DNA of 64,000 nt from positions 62,001 through 126,000 of the forward strand of contig JAHBSK010000008.1 of assembly GCA_019639175.1 (NCBI GenBank), given 5' to 3'. Positions 7,663 through 18,003 of the stretch are shown in pieces. Source of the DNA: Acidobacteriota bacterium (lineage in GTDB: Bacteria; Acidobacteriota; Blastocatellia; Pyrinomonadales; Pyrinomonadaceae). Numbering within the stretch: position 1 is the first letter of the stretch; the number at the start of each line of letters is the position of its first letter. Under the pieces are notes generated by a model. That model was not told the DNA's origin. It was given only the letters and a program-made list of their open reading frames with translations, and searched no databases. Position numbers and translations under genes: made by a program.

Positions 7663-9234
7663 TCAGATCACGGTCTTGCGTTCGCGCGAACCGGGTATGT
7701 TCATCTGGTCACGGTATTTCGCGACCGTTCTGCGGGACAATTTCACACCTTCCTTGCTTAATATCTTTACTATTTGTTCATCCGTCAGCGGTTTTTTGCT
7801 GTCCTCTTCCTCAACCAGTTTCTTTATCCTGAGTTTGAGGATGCGGGTCGAAACCTCCTCGCCGTCCTCATTCATCATTCCCTCGCTAAAGAACCGCCGA
7901 AGCTCGATAACGCCCTGCGGCGTATGGGCGTATTTGCGGTTAACGACGCGCGAGATGGTCGAAAGATGCATCCCGATATCCTCGGCAACGTCCTTGAGCA
8001 TCATCGGTTTGATATGCTCCACGCCGTGATCGAGGAATTCACGCTGACGGTCAACTATACATTCGACAACGCGGTATATCGTCTGCCGCCGGTGTTCTAT
8101 GTTCCTGAGCAGATCGACCGCCGACCGCACCTTTTCCTTGATAAAATCGGCAGCTTCCTTTGAGGTTTCCTCTTTGTCCAAAAGCTTGTGATAGGACGGG
8201 CTTATCCTGAGGCGCGGACTTCCGTCATCGGCAAAATAGATGACGTAATCCTCCTCGACCTTTTCGATGTAAACCTCAGGGGCAACAAAAATGGAATCCT
8301 CATTTGCATACCGCCGTCCCGGAAAAGGGTCAAGCACCCTTATTTTCCGGATCTCACGATCGAGTTCATAAATATCCTTGCCGGTCGCGTTGGCAAGGTG
8401 CTGCAGGCGATGCGGCTGAATGTCCTCAAAATGATCGCGTATCAGTTCCACCGCCAGGCTCTCGCCCTCGCCGTCGCTTTCAAGCTGGGCGATCAGGCAT
8501 TCGCGGACATCAAACGCTCCGCAGCCGACCGGTTCAAGCGCAAGCACCTCACGCCTTGCTCTTTCGACGGTTTCCGATGAACATTCGGCCAGCCGCGCAA
8601 TATCCTCAATAGTGGCTCCGAGCCTTCCGTCGCTGTCCAGATTTCCGATGATGCAGATGGCGGCGGTGCGAACCGTTTCCGGCAATTCGAGCATGTTTAG
8701 CTGCCATTCCAGATGCTCGCTCAACGATTGCTGATGAGAGAGGAACTGCTCAAAGCTCGGTGCATCTTCTTTATATTCGATCTCCTGCGTCTTGTAGCCG
8801 GGATCAAGATAATCCTGAAACTCCCTGCCGTAATCTATCTCGTCGAACGAATCCTCACTTTCACGCCCGCTGTCCTCAGACTGATCGGACGGGTCGGAAC
8901 CGGCGTCGAACGTTTCCGCCGTACCGGAAACGTCACCGATGTCTTCGCTTGCTTCCCTGCCGGAAAGGGCCTCAAATTCATCCGACGCCCGCTGTCCCGG
9001 CTCAGAGTCCAGATCCTGATGGCCGTTCGCGTTCTGATCCAGAATGTTGTCCGAGATCTCCTGTATCTCATCGCCCGGCATCACTTCTTCAAGTATCGGA
9101 TTGGCGACAAGTTCCTGCTCTATGAGTTCGTCCAGCTCCAGCGAGGTCATCTGCAGCATCTCGATCCGCTGGCGCAGTTGGGGCGTCAGCACCATTTTTT
9201 GCTGGAGTTGGGTTGTTAGCCGCAGCGATGACAT
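7663..9234 (-). CDS. rpoN: RNA polymerase sigma-54 factor
   Basis: 523 residues. Region I is glutamine- and leucine-rich (LTTQLQQKMVLTPQLRQRIE); an acidic region II spans about residues 55-140. The core-binding domain, the helix-turn-helix (DVAEDIGMHLSTISRVVN) and the C-terminal RpoN box (RRTVAKYRDQMNIPGS) are complete. It directs transcription from -24/-12 promoters, with activation by AAA+ proteins such as PilR at 47958. Two matching promoters are seen in this window (34134 and 49907). It heads the hpf-hprK-rapZ-EIIA-ptsH series and has its own perfect TATAAT upstream at 9297. Slightly longer than typical because of the acidic insert. Confidence 0.96.
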   Translation of the reverse strand: MSSLRLTTQLQQKMVLTPQLRQRIEMLQMTSLELDELIEQELVANPILEEVMPGDEIQEISDNILDQNANGHQDLDSEPGQRASDEFEALSGREASEDIGDVSGTAETFDAGSDPSDQSEDSGRESEDSFDEIDYGREFQDYLDPGYKTQEIEYKEDAPSFEQFLSHQQSLSEHLEWQLNMLELPETVRTAAICIIGNLDSDGRLGATIEDIARLAECSSETVERARREVLALEPVGCGAFDVRECLIAQLESDGEGESLAVELIRDHFEDIQPHRLQHLANATGKDIYELDREIRKIRVLDPFPGRRYANEDSIFVAPEVYIEKVEEDYVIYFADDGSPRLRISPSYHKLLDKEETSKEAADFIKEKVRSAVDLLRNIEHRRQTIYRVVECIVDRQREFLDHGVEHIKPMMLKDVAEDIGMHLSTISRVVNRKYAHTPQGVIELRRFFSEGMMNEDGEEVSTRILKLRIKKLVEEEDSKKPLTDEQIVKILSKEGVKLSRRTVAKYRDQMNIPGSRERKTVI

Positions 9235-9296
9235 AAACTTCTAAAACAAGCCGGACGGCTGACAAAAATGACGCGGCCCAAGCTCTTCTAATCCAG

Positions 9297-9302
9297 ATTA
9301 TA
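9297..9302 (-). promoter_or_regulatory. -10 box of a probable sigma-70 promoter for rpoN
   Basis: A perfect TATAAT on the minus strand lies 63 bp upstream of the rpoN ATG in a 125-bp spacer after lptB. The hexamer 17 bp further upstream (TTCCCT) is a poor -35 match. It suggests that the rpoN-PTS genes are a transcription unit separate from lpt. Confidence 0.5.
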
Positions 9303-9359
9303 CGGAGTTTTTAGCAAAAAGGGAAAAATCGCGGAGTGTTTAGGAACGAAAATTGCTTG

Positions 9360-10151
9360 TCAAAGTGTAAAACGCTCTCCCAAATACAGTCTGCGGACCT
9401 CGGCATCCTCGATCAGCGCGTCGGGACTGCCCGATCTGAGTATCGTGCCTTCCGCCATAATGTATGCCCGGTCGGTTATCCCGAGCGTCTCGCGGACATT
9501 GTGGTCGGTGATCAAAATGCCGATCCCGCGTTCCTTTAAATAAAGAATTATCTCTCGGATATCGTCGATGGCGAGCGGGTCGATGCCCGCGAAAGGTTCG
9601 TCAAGAAGTATATATCGCGGATCGGACGCAAGGCATCTTGCTATCTCTACCCGGCGGCGCTCGCCGCCCGAAAGAGCGTCGCCGCGCGTTTTGCGGACAT
9701 GAGCGACGCCAAACTCTTCGAGCAATTCCTCCAGCCGCTGAAAGCGTTCCGCACGTGTTCCTTCTCTCGTCTCAAGTATCGCCAAAATGTTCTGTTCCGC
9801 CGTCAGTTTCCGAAAGATCGAAGGCTCCTGCGGAAGATAGCCGAGGCCGAGACGCGCCCTCAGATACATCGGCAGGTGCGTGACATCCTCGCCGTTCAGG
9901 ACAACGCTGCCGCCTTCAGACCGTTCAAGCCCCGCGATCATATAGAACGTGGTCGTTTTGCCGGCACCGTTGGCGCCGAGCAGCCCGACGACCTCGCCTT
10001 CCGCGACCATCACGCTCGCGTCATTCACCACTCGACGGCGTCCGTAGGTCTTTTGCAGGTTATGCGCTGCCAGGCATTGACGCTCGGCATCCTGTGATCC
10101 GGCGCGTGTTTCGGTCGCGGTCTGGTTTTGATGATGGTTGTCTTTTGCCAC
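9360..10151 (-). CDS. lptB: LPS export ABC transporter ATP-binding protein LptB
   Basis: 263-residue ATPase that powers extraction of lipopolysaccharide from the inner membrane. Walker A is [14 protein letters not shown], the ABC signature [15 protein letters not shown] and Walker [16 protein letters not shown]. The N-terminus carries about 25 extra polar residues ([21 protein letters not shown]) before the usual LptB start, so translation may begin later. It lies 13 bases downstream of the LptC/OstA gene. The permeases LptF and LptG are not in the window. Confidence 0.95.
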   Translation of the reverse strand: MAKDNHHQNQTATETRAGSQDAERQCLAAHNLQKTYGRRRVVNDASVMVAEGEVVGLLGANGAGKTTTFYMIAGLERSEGGSVVLNGEDVTHLPMYLRARLGLGYLPQEPSIFRKLTAEQNILAILETREGTRAERFQRLEELLEEFGVAHVRKTRGDALSGGERRRVEIARCLASDPRYILLDEPFAGIDPLAIDDIREIILYLKERGIGILITDHNVRETLGITDRAYIMAEGTILRSGSPDALIEDAEVRRLYLGERFTL

Positions 10152-10164
10152 GTATGCGATGGGG

Positions 10165-12795
10165 TTAATTGTTCTTTATCTTGTAAACGCTTCGGGTTCG
10201 GCCGGATGAGTTCGTTTCCGAGCCTCCCTCGACCACGGCGCGGTTTTCCCGCATATACATCGTCATCTCAGATCCCTGCGAAGAGCCGCGAGTGCTGTCC
10301 TCGATACGGGCAGGATCGCCGCGAAGCTGAACCGTTTCCTCAGCCGCAATGTAGCGAGCGAAACTTCCCGAAGCGCGTCGTCCCGGCTGTGTGATGACCA
10401 CGTTCTGTTCCAGGTCGGCGCGGGAAAGTTCGTTGCGGCCGTCCAGATATATCCGAGCGATGCCGCCGGTCAGCCTGTCCGTGCCTTGTCTGATGTTGAC
10501 ATCGCGTTCATAGACAATGACATTGCTTTCACGATTATATTCCATTTTTCCGGCTGTTGCGTAAACCTGTTCGCTGGCCGTTTTGCCGTCACGTTTTCTC
10601 TCAACTCCGTAAAGCATGCTTTGAACGCTGCCCTCGGCGGTCATTTCGCCCTGTCGCTGGCGAATGGTGAGTGCGTCCGAACGAACATAATTCTTGTCCT
10701 GCCAGGCACGAGCATTCCCTTTATAGACGGCGGTCTCGGCGGCATGATCTATTTCAGCAGTATCTGCCGTAATGAAAACCGGAGCGTTCTGTCCCGCGAA
10801 CGGAACCGCTCCCGACGCCTGTTTTACGCTGTAATATGTCGTGCTGGCATTGCCGCGCAGGAACGAGCGTCGGTTTGCCGTGTCCCAATCTATCTCGGCC
10901 GCTTTGCCGCGCGCCCTTGAATCCCATACCGTCGGTTCGCCGCCGCGCAGGCGGACGACGCGGTCAGACGCTGTATATTCAAGCCGGTCGGCTGAGCCGT
11001 TTCGGTCGAGTTCGGTGAATTTCGTGCTTCCCGACATTACCAGCCTGCCCAGGTCACGCGTGTTCTCGGAAAAAACAGCATTCAATGTCACGGCGGTGAT
11101 GGTCTGAACGCCGCGAGTCGGGCCGCTTACCTTTGGCGTCCGCACAGTTTTGGTGTTCTTTCCTGCCTCGCAAAGGCGGACGTTATTTCCCGTCTGGAAA
11201 AAGTCGCAGTCAAATCGCGGAGCATTTATGACCGTCCTGTAATTTGCGGGGATTGCCGCAACCGGATCGACGTCGAGTTCCGCCTTTCCGACGGCTTCCG
11301 CCCGCCGGAGCGTTCGTCCGTCTGAATTAAAAAATGTCTTCACAACATCCGCCGTCACTTTTTTGGTGCTGGCGTCAGGACCGCCGTTCGGGGCTGACAG
11401 TAAGATTGTCGTTCTTCCTTCGGTCGTAACCTTGTCGAGCTTTCCGCCGCCGGCGAAGATCAGCCGCATCGCGTCAGGAGCGGACATCGTGACCGATGAG
11501 TAATCCTTTGCATTAACGGGCGTCATCACCGCTCTGCTCTTGCCAACGGCGTCCGACGCGGTCATCTGCTGTTTGTCGTCAAACGACGCCCGAAGTTCGT
11601 CGCCAAATACCTCGACAGTTCGTTCGGGTGTTGTTTGCTTTAAATACGCATCGCCGTTCACACGGGCGTTTTTAAGGGTTCTGGCAGGATGAAGTTCTGC
11701 GTAGATGCTTCGCCCTTTTACGAGTTCTGTTCCCTGTACGATCTCGGCTCCGCCTTCGAGCCATACCTTTCCGGCCCTCTGATCGTAAACACCGGCAACA
11801 GCGCGTATATCAACCGGCCCTTTTTCTCCCTGTGCAACGATATGCACGTTGTTCTTTAGGTCAAACCTGTCAGCCTGGCGGTCATAAAGAGCGTATCCCG
11901 AAGAGACGTTCACCGGTTTGCCGTCGCCTTTATCGGAAACGATGCGGACATTGTCAAAAAGCTCCGCTTTTTTCAGTTCTCGCGTTTTTGCTTCTGTAAG
12001 TCCAAGTTCCAATTCGGCTCGATCTGCGCGAACATCGTCCTTTTGCGTCAGTTTTCCGTTGACAGACGATGAAATAACATGAACCGAGCCGCTCAGGGCG
12101 ATCAGATCCCGTATCTGGTCATACATCGCGTATCCGGCGGTCACATTCAGGCCCGAAGGCAGGCCTTGTCCTTCCGGTGAACCGGTCGTTTCTATTTTCA
12201 CGTCACGCAGAAGCTCGGCCTTTTTTTCCGCGATCTTCACAATGGCCCCGTACGAACTGCCAATGATGTTGTCGCGCTGAAAATCGACATGCTCCTCAGC
12301 CTCGGCAATTTCAGCAGCGCGTTTGTAGGTAATATTGTCAGTCTTTACCGAAAGGCCGTCAGCGGTTTTTACATCCACGTCACCGGCAAAAAAAACGGTG
12401 AAATCCTTGTTCTCGCCCGGAACATAGATCGCCTTATTTGCTGTGATAGCGTCCGGCACCTGAGAACCTTCCTGCCAGGCGTCGAGCGTCACGTTTTCCA
12501 GTTCCTGATGGTTGTCTGAAAATGTCGTGACACGATCGGCCTTTACCGAATACAACAACCGCCCGTTCTCCGTTTCCTGCCTTTCGTAACCTTCGATGAC
12601 GGCTACGACCTCTTCGGAAAGAGTTGCGGGAAGGCCCTTCATCCTAAACTCCGCCTGCCCGCTGTTGCGATAAAAACCTATGGCGATAACAATTACGGCC
12701 GCTGCCAAAAGGGCAAGCGAACCGATGCGCAGATAGAACGGAAAACGCGCCCGTTTTTTGAATTTCTCCTTATTGTCCGTTCTTCCTGCTGACAT
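10165..12795 (-). CDS. Large LptC/OstA (LptA-like) LPS transport protein
   Basis: 876 residues with one membrane anchor near the N-terminus ([21 protein letters not shown]), followed by an LptC-like segment (residues about 50-160). A long series of OstA/LptA-type beta-jellyroll repeats then runs to the end: recurring units of the form [29 protein letters not shown] and [14 protein letters not shown]. LptC is normally about 190 residues and LptA about 185, so this one chain could span the periplasm on its own. It sits directly upstream of lptB and four bases after recJ, supporting LPS transport. Domain boundaries are estimated by eye. Confidence 0.8.
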   Translation of the reverse strand: MSAGRTDNKEKFKKRARFPFYLRIGSLALLAAAVIVIAIGFYRNSGQAEFRMKGLPATLSEEVVAVIEGYERQETENGRLLYSVKADRVTTFSDNHQELENVTLDAWQEGSQVPDAITANKAIYVPGENKDFTVFFAGDVDVKTADGLSVKTDNITYKRAAEIAEAEEHVDFQRDNIIGSSYGAIVKIAEKKAELLRDVKIETTGSPEGQGLPSGLNVTAGYAMYDQIRDLIALSGSVHVISSSVNGKLTQKDDVRADRAELELGLTEAKTRELKKAELFDNVRIVSDKGDGKPVNVSSGYALYDRQADRFDLKNNVHIVAQGEKGPVDIRAVAGVYDQRAGKVWLEGGAEIVQGTELVKGRSIYAELHPARTLKNARVNGDAYLKQTTPERTVEVFGDELRASFDDKQQMTASDAVGKSRAVMTPVNAKDYSSVTMSAPDAMRLIFAGGGKLDKVTTEGRTTILLSAPNGGPDASTKKVTADVVKTFFNSDGRTLRRAEAVGKAELDVDPVAAIPANYRTVINAPRFDCDFFQTGNNVRLCEAGKNTKTVRTPKVSGPTRGVQTITAVTLNAVFSENTRDLGRLVMSGSTKFTELDRNGSADRLEYTASDRVVRLRGGEPTVWDSRARGKAAEIDWDTANRRSFLRGNASTTYYSVKQASGAVPFAGQNAPVFITADTAEIDHAAETAVYKGNARAWQDKNYVRSDALTIRQRQGEMTAEGSVQSMLYGVERKRDGKTASEQVYATAGKMEYNRESNVIVYERDVNIRQGTDRLTGGIARIYLDGRNELSRADLEQNVVITQPGRRASGSFARYIAAEETVQLRGDPARIEDSTRGSSQGSEMTMYMRENRAVVEGGSETNSSGRTRSVYKIKNN

Positions 12796-12799
12796 TACC

Positions 12800-14509
12800 T
12801 TAATTATGTTCTCTCAAGTCCTCGACAACAAGCTGCAGACGGCTATTGCCCTGCCATACGTTCTCGGACGCAGTGTAAGCAAGTTCGATGCCGGAACCTT
12901 GCGCGAGCGTTCGCCGCATTGAACGTTCGACACCGTCCCACCAGACCGCCTCAAAGCGTCGCCCTTCGCTGTCGGCCAGATAGAGCTTAAGATGTTTTTC
13001 CTTGAGAACCGTCGGTTCGTATCGCAGAAACAGCCCGCTCGTTGCAAAAACGGGTTTCGGATTGCCGATCCCGAAAGGCTCCAGCAATGCCAGTTCGTTC
13101 ACCATTTCCAGCGAAAGCGTCGCGGTCGAAACGGCGGCATCTATCTGAATCTCCGGCACAAGATCATCATCGGTCAGCGTGTTTTCTGCGTGTTCATCAA
13201 GCCGCCGCGAGAGTTCCGGTATTCTATCGGATGGCAATTTCATTCCGGCGGCTGCCGCGTGGCCGCCGAACTGATCGAACAGATCGGCACAGCTTTCCAA
13301 CGCGTTGAGAAGGTGATAATTCCCCACGCTTCTGCCGCTGCCATGGGCAACACCGTTATCGGTTGAAAGAACTATCGTCGGGCGATAAAGCCGGTCGGCA
13401 ATGCGTGACGCCGCCAGGCCGATGACGCCGCGATGCCAGCCTTCGCCGCTTACGACGACAAATTTCGCCGCGCCGTTCTCTACGGCTTCTCGCAAAGCGA
13501 GTTCGGTTATCTCCTGTTGTATCCGCTGACGTTCGCGGTTGCGGCTGTCCAGAGCGGAGGCGATCTTTCGTGCCTGTTCAAAACTTTCCGCTTCCAGAAG
13601 TTCCACCACCTGACATGCGTTGTCCATTCGACCGGCGGCATTTATCCTCGGGCCGATGCGAAAGCCGATATGAAAACTCGTCATATCCGAGCGACAATCC
13701 GCCGCTTCCATCAATGCTTTCAGGCCAAGATTTCGCGTCGCGGTCAGATCGCGAAGCCCAAGCGAAACGATGGCCCGATTCTCACCGCCGAGGTCCATCA
13801 GGTCGGCAACCGTGCCGATGGCAGCGATCTTCAGGAACGCCTGAGCCGCGTCTTCCCGGCCCGCCTCTCGAAGCAGGGCCTGCGCCAGTTTGAACGCGAC
13901 GCCGACGCCGGCAAGAGCTTTGTCGGGATAATCGCATCCCGGCTGATTGGGATTTATCACCGCAAAAGCCGGAGGATTTCCCTGCTGTTCATCCGCGAGA
14001 TGATGATCGGTGATGATGACATCCATCCCGTTCTCTTTTGCCCACGCCAGCGATTCGAAACCGCGAATACCGCAATCGACAGTTATCACAAGCCCGCATC
14101 CGCGTTGCTTTGCGGCCTCAAGCATCGGGATATTGATGCCGTAGCCTTCCGCAAAACGGTCCGGAATGTGAAACTCGCTTTCCGCTCCCAAAACCCGCAG
14201 GACGCCGCGAAGCAGGGCCGTCCCGGTCGTGCCGTCAACGTCATAATCGCCCCAGACCAGTATTTTCTCGCCCTGTTCGACGGCATGCATTATCCGTTTA
14301 ACGGCGCGGTCAACATCACGAAGCAGGGACGGGTCATGAAGCTGATCGAAGGCAGGCTGCAGGAACCGTTCGGCTTTTTCCTGTGTGTCATGTCCTCTGG
14401 CGATGAGAAGCGCCGCCGTGAGCGGCCGCAGGCCAGTTTCCTCCGCCAATAGGGCAGCAGCAGTTCGGTCATGTTTTTGTATGTTCCAGCGTTTTTCCAC
14501 CGGCGGCAT
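12800..14509 (-). CDS. recJ: Single-stranded-DNA exonuclease RecJ
   Basis: 5'-3' ssDNA exonuclease of recombination and mismatch repair. The DHH-family motifs are present in order: DYDVDGTTGTALL, VDCGIRG, TDHHLAD and, in the DHHA1 domain, GGHAAAAGMKLP. The C-terminal OB-fold region follows (LKEKHLKLYLADSEGRRF). The start is placed at ATG 14509 (MPPVEKRWNIQKHD), which overlaps the uppP stop codon as TAATG; a longer frame from 14545 would lie inside uppP. About 569 residues, normal for the family. Translation is probably coupled to uppP. Confidence 0.94.
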   Translation of the reverse strand: MPPVEKRWNIQKHDRTAAALLAEETGLRPLTAALLIARGHDTQEKAERFLQPAFDQLHDPSLLRDVDRAVKRIMHAVEQGEKILVWGDYDVDGTTGTALLRGVLRVLGAESEFHIPDRFAEGYGINIPMLEAAKQRGCGLVITVDCGIRGFESLAWAKENGMDVIITDHHLADEQQGNPPAFAVINPNQPGCDYPDKALAGVGVAFKLAQALLREAGREDAAQAFLKIAAIGTVADLMDLGGENRAIVSLGLRDLTATRNLGLKALMEAADCRSDMTSFHIGFRIGPRINAAGRMDNACQVVELLEAESFEQARKIASALDSRNRERQRIQQEITELALREAVENGAAKFVVVSGEGWHRGVIGLAASRIADRLYRPTIVLSTDNGVAHGSGRSVGNYHLLNALESCADLFDQFGGHAAAAGMKLPSDRIPELSRRLDEHAENTLTDDDLVPEIQIDAAVSTATLSLEMVNELALLEPFGIGNPKPVFATSGLFLRYEPTVLKEKHLKLYLADSEGRRFEAVWWDGVERSMRRTLAQGSGIELAYTASENVWQGNSRLQLVVEDLREHN

Positions 14510-15408
14510 TAGACATTGACGGTAGGGCTTATCACGCCCTGCCATAGAAGGATAAGAATTATTATCCCGAGAACTACGCGATAAATGATAAAGATCATCG
14601 TCGAGTTTTTCTTGAGGAACGCCAACAGGAACCAGATCGAAATATAACCCACAATGCCGGCGACGATGGTCCCGACAAGGAGGGGCATAAAACTGTCATC
14701 CGGCAAAATATCCCAGGCCTCGCGAAGCTGCAGCAGCCCGGCTGCGGTGATCGCCGGAATAGAAAGAAGGAAAGAGAAGCGTGCGGCGGCCTCTCGGTTT
14801 ATGCCCGCAAAAAGCCCGCCCATGATGGTCGATCCCGAACGGCTCGCACCGGGCATCAGCGCAAGCACCTGAGAAAAACCTACGACCAGAGCTTCCCAAA
14901 CGCCGAGATGCCGAACGTCTTTTCGCTGTTTGCCGACCGCCTCTGCCAAAGCAAGCAGCAGGGCGATAACAATAAGCATAACGGCAATAAACCAGAGATT
15001 TTTTGTATTCGGGCCTTCAATGACGTCCTTGAACCAGAATCCGGCGACACCGATCGGTATTGACCCGATGATTATCAGCCAGCCAAGCCACGCCTCAGGC
15101 GAGAGCCATATCGGACGCACGCCCTGTGTGCCGGAGTGATGTATCGACCGCCTGTTTCGCGACAGCAGGTTCCAGTGGTCACGCAGAAAAGCTCCGGTGA
15201 TGCTAAGAATATCCGACGCGAAATAGACAAGAACGGCAGCGACCGTTCCAAGCTGGATTATCGCCATCGTAGCCGTTATCTGCTGCGGATCGCCGTTATA
15301 GATATTTGTCCAGCGGCTGGCAAAAACAAGATGAGCGGTTGAACTGATGGGAATGAACTCGGTCAAGCCCTGCACGATTCCCAGGATTATGGCCTGAATA
15401 TAATTCAT
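14509..15408 (-). CDS. uppP: Undecaprenyl-diphosphatase UppP (BacA)
   Basis: 299-residue polytopic inner-membrane enzyme that dephosphorylates undecaprenyl diphosphate, recycling the lipid carrier for peptidoglycan and LPS and conferring bacitracin resistance. Both catalytic motifs are present: GLTEFIPISSTAHL near the N-terminus and LMPGASRSGSTIMGG near the middle. It heads the uppP-recJ-lptCA-lptB series and has a TATAAT 48 bp upstream. About eight hydrophobic segments are visible. Confidence 0.95.
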   Translation of the reverse strand: MNYIQAIILGIVQGLTEFIPISSTAHLVFASRWTNIYNGDPQQITATMAIIQLGTVAAVLVYFASDILSITGAFLRDHWNLLSRNRRSIHHSGTQGVRPIWLSPEAWLGWLIIIGSIPIGVAGFWFKDVIEGPNTKNLWFIAVMLIVIALLLALAEAVGKQRKDVRHLGVWEALVVGFSQVLALMPGASRSGSTIMGGLFAGINREAAARFSFLLSIPAITAAGLLQLREAWDILPDDSFMPLLVGTIVAGIVGYISIWFLLAFLKKNSTMIFIIYRVVLGIIILILLWQGVISPTVNV

Positions 15409-15455
15409 AAAAACAAGGTCCGGCGGGCAGACCCGTAAGAACGGTCAAAAAAGTG

Positions 15456-15461
15456 ATTATA
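15456..15461 (-). promoter_or_regulatory. -10 box of a probable promoter for uppP
   Basis: A perfect TATAAT on the minus strand in the 73-bp spacer between the SDR gene and uppP. No good -35 hexamer is seen. It would start a transcript covering uppP, recJ and the lpt genes. Confidence 0.4.
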
Positions 15462-15481
15462 CAATTTCCGAGGGTGAGGTT

Positions 15482-16252
15482 CTATTCGCGGTATCGGGCT
15501 TTGCCGGCAATGGCGTCGTAAAGCCATGCGGGGAATATGCGTGCGGCACGTACCAGCGTAGCAAGCTGCCATGGAAAGGCGGCGAATTTCTTGCGTTTTT
15601 CTATCGCCGAGATGAATTTTGGCAACGCGTCCTCAAGCTCCATCAGATAGGGCATTTCGGCATCGCGTCCGGCGGTTAGCGGCGTTTTGATGAAACCGGG
15701 CTGGATGATGGTGACGGCAACGCCTTTATGCTGAACGTCCAGCCTAACGCTTTCAAAAAAAGCGGTCATTCCCGCCTTGCTGGCGCAATAGGCGGCCGAA
15801 CGCGGCAATCCGCGAAAACCTGCAAGGCTGGAAATGGCAACAAGCTGCCCTTCGCCGCGTTCCAGCATTTGCGGCAAAACGGCGTGAACGGAATTAACGG
15901 CCCCGATAAGGTTGATGTCGATGACCTTTTTCACCGCGTCGGGCTGCAGGCTTCTGGTTTCCTCATTATTGCCGCCGATGCCCGCATTTGCTATCAGGAT
16001 ATCAATGTGGCCGAAATCCCGCCTCATCGTCTCCGCTGCGTCATTTACCGCCGCTGCGTCGGTCACATCACAAGGAAAGACCCACGCGGTCGCCCCCAGT
16101 TCCTCACATTTTCGGGCAAGCTCCATCAGCATACCCTCGCGCCTTGCCAACAGGCCCAACACAGCACCGCGCTTCGCCAGTTCAATAGCCAATGCCTCGC
16201 CAATACCGCTTGAAGCTCCCGTAAGAAAAACAACCTTGTCCTTCCAATCCAT
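15482..16252 (-). CDS. Short-chain dehydrogenase/reductase
   Basis: 256-residue classical SDR. The NAD(P)-binding motif is LTGASSGIGEALAIEL (residues about 10-25). NAG occurs in ILIANAGIGG, and the catalytic Ser-Tyr-Lys set lies in ISSLAGFRGLP and AAYCASKAGM. The long C-terminal extension after the core (FAAFPWQLATLVRAARIFP) resembles SDRs annotated as acyl-glycerone or ketoacyl reductases, but the substrate cannot be told. It lies 20 bases downstream of the RNase J gene on the same strand. Confidence 0.88.
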   Translation of the reverse strand: MDWKDKVVFLTGASSGIGEALAIELAKRGAVLGLLARREGMLMELARKCEELGATAWVFPCDVTDAAAVNDAAETMRRDFGHIDILIANAGIGGNNEETRSLQPDAVKKVIDINLIGAVNSVHAVLPQMLERGEGQLVAISSLAGFRGLPRSAAYCASKAGMTAFFESVRLDVQHKGVAVTIIQPGFIKTPLTAGRDAEMPYLMELEDALPKFISAIEKRKKFAAFPWQLATLVRAARIFPAWLYDAIAGKARYRE

Positions 16253-16272
16253 ATATGCGTTCTGGATATTTC

Positions 16273-17937
16273 CTAAACCTCAACAACGGTCGTCACGATC
16301 ACCGGCTTGGTTCCGAGTTCCTTTTGAACAAATCGTTTCAGGTGGATCCGCAGATTTTCCTTAAAGACCGTTTTATCGGCTATTTGCTCGCGTTTCATCT
16401 CAGCGACGGCTTTTGAGACGGCCTCGCGGGCAATGACGCCGAAACCATCCAAAGGATCGAATCCGGCAACACCGTTGAACGTTATCTGCGGATTTCCGAC
16501 AAGCTGATTGGTCTTTTTATCTACCGTGACAACCAATGAGACGACACCGCCGTATGCCAGCTTTTTACGTTCACGGACTATGTCGTATTCGACCTCGTCC
16601 AGTGATTCCTCGTCTATGAACGTCTTGTGAAGTTCATGTTTTTCGATGACCCTCGCACCATAGGCATCGAGTTCCAGCACATCTCCGTTCTCTATCAATA
16701 TTATATTGTCATCGCTGTAACCGGGAATATGATTTTTTACGTATTCCTTGTGGCGAAAGAGCATCCGATATTCTCCGTGAATGGGAACGAGGTATCGCGG
16801 CCTTGCTGTTTCGACCATGATCCTGATGTCTTCCTGCGATGCGTGTCCCGAAACGTGAACGAGCCGCCGTTTTTCCTCGATGATGTCCGCTCCGCGTTTG
16901 TACAGATTGCCTATCAGCCGGCTTATTGCCCGCTCATTGCCGGGAATGATCCTCGCCGACAGAACTACCGTGTCGCCCTTTTCGATCTCAAGCCCTTTAT
17001 AGGTCGAGGTCGCCATGTTCCACAGCGCGGCCCGAAATTCGCCTTGCGAACCCGTGACCAGATAACATATCTCGTCGTCATCACACGCACGAGCGTCGCT
17101 CAGGTCGATCCTGGTGCCAAAACCGATCTTCAAAAGCCCCTGCTCCTCAGCGATCTCAACATTTTTCAGCATCGAACGGCCGAGAACACAGACCTTTCGC
17201 CCATATTCGTGAGCCATGTCAAAGATCACCTGAAGCCGATGCAGCGACGATGAAAAGGTGGCAACAAAAAGCCTTCCCTCTGTGTCCTCAAATATCTCGC
17301 GGAAAGCCGGTATAACGTCCTGTTCTGACGGCGTTCGCCCCTGAACGGTTGCGTTGGTCGAATCGCCAAGCAGCGCCAAAATGCCCTCATCGCCGTATTT
17401 TTTCAGCGTTTGCAGATCGTAGGGTTTTCCTATCACCGGCGAATCGTCGATCTTGTAGTCGCCTGTGTGAATGATCGTCCCGACCGGCGTTCTTATCGCC
17501 AGCGAGAAACACTCGATCAATGAATGCGACGCGTGGATGAACTCAATGCCGAACGAACCTACTTCGACAACATCATTTGCTCTGACGCGATGAAGCAGCA
17601 CGTCGTCAAGCATATTGAATTCGTCAAGGCGCTTTTCCGCCAGAGCCAGCGTGAAACGCGAACCGTAAACCGGAACATTGTATTTTTTCAGGATGTAGGC
17701 AAGCGCTCCGACATGATCTTCGTGGCCGTGGGTCAGAATTATCGCCGTCAGATCGTCGCGATAGTCCTCAAGAAAATCAAAATTTGGAATGGAAATGTCC
17801 ACGCCATACGGCGTTTCCTCCGGAAAGCCCATGCCGGCGTCAACGACGATCATCTCATCGCCGTAACGAATGCCCATGCAGTTCATCCCAAATTCGCCGA
17901 TGCCGCCGAGCGGTATTATCTCTATTTTGTTCAACAC
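16273..17937 (-). CDS. rnj: Ribonuclease J
   Basis: 554-residue metallo-beta-lactamase/beta-CASP nuclease for mRNA decay and rRNA maturation (endo- and 5'-exonuclease). The zinc motif THGHEDHVGAL is present, the beta-CASP motif region includes LLGDSTNA and LVTGSQGE, and VSGHASQEDI and PIHGEYRM supply later metal and RNA ligands. The C-terminal domain (from about 460) is complete. Its presence in a Gram-negative is normal for several phyla, including Acidobacteriota. Full length. Confidence 0.94.
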   Translation of the reverse strand: MLNKIEIIPLGGIGEFGMNCMGIRYGDEMIVVDAGMGFPEETPYGVDISIPNFDFLEDYRDDLTAIILTHGHEDHVGALAYILKKYNVPVYGSRFTLALAEKRLDEFNMLDDVLLHRVRANDVVEVGSFGIEFIHASHSLIECFSLAIRTPVGTIIHTGDYKIDDSPVIGKPYDLQTLKKYGDEGILALLGDSTNATVQGRTPSEQDVIPAFREIFEDTEGRLFVATFSSSLHRLQVIFDMAHEYGRKVCVLGRSMLKNVEIAEEQGLLKIGFGTRIDLSDARACDDDEICYLVTGSQGEFRAALWNMATSTYKGLEIEKGDTVVLSARIIPGNERAISRLIGNLYKRGADIIEEKRRLVHVSGHASQEDIRIMVETARPRYLVPIHGEYRMLFRHKEYVKNHIPGYSDDNIILIENGDVLELDAYGARVIEKHELHKTFIDEESLDEVEYDIVRERKKLAYGGVVSLVVTVDKKTNQLVGNPQITFNGVAGFDPLDGFGVIAREAVSKAVAEMKREQIADKTVFKENLRIHLKRFVQKELGTKPVIVTTVVEV

Positions 17938-17949
17938 TTTATTTAATCG

Positions 17950-18003
17950 CTTATGATAGCACAGATAAGACCTATAGGACTTATGGGACTTATACGTCCT
18001 ATT
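17950..18003. repeat. Degenerate 9-bp tandem words in the spacer before RNase J
   Basis: The spacer between rsmA and the RNase J gene reads as loose 9-bp units on the plus strand: gacctatag, gacttatgg, gacttatac, gtcctattt, gtcctctat. The last units reach the rsmA stop codon. No function is visible. Confidence 0.5.
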
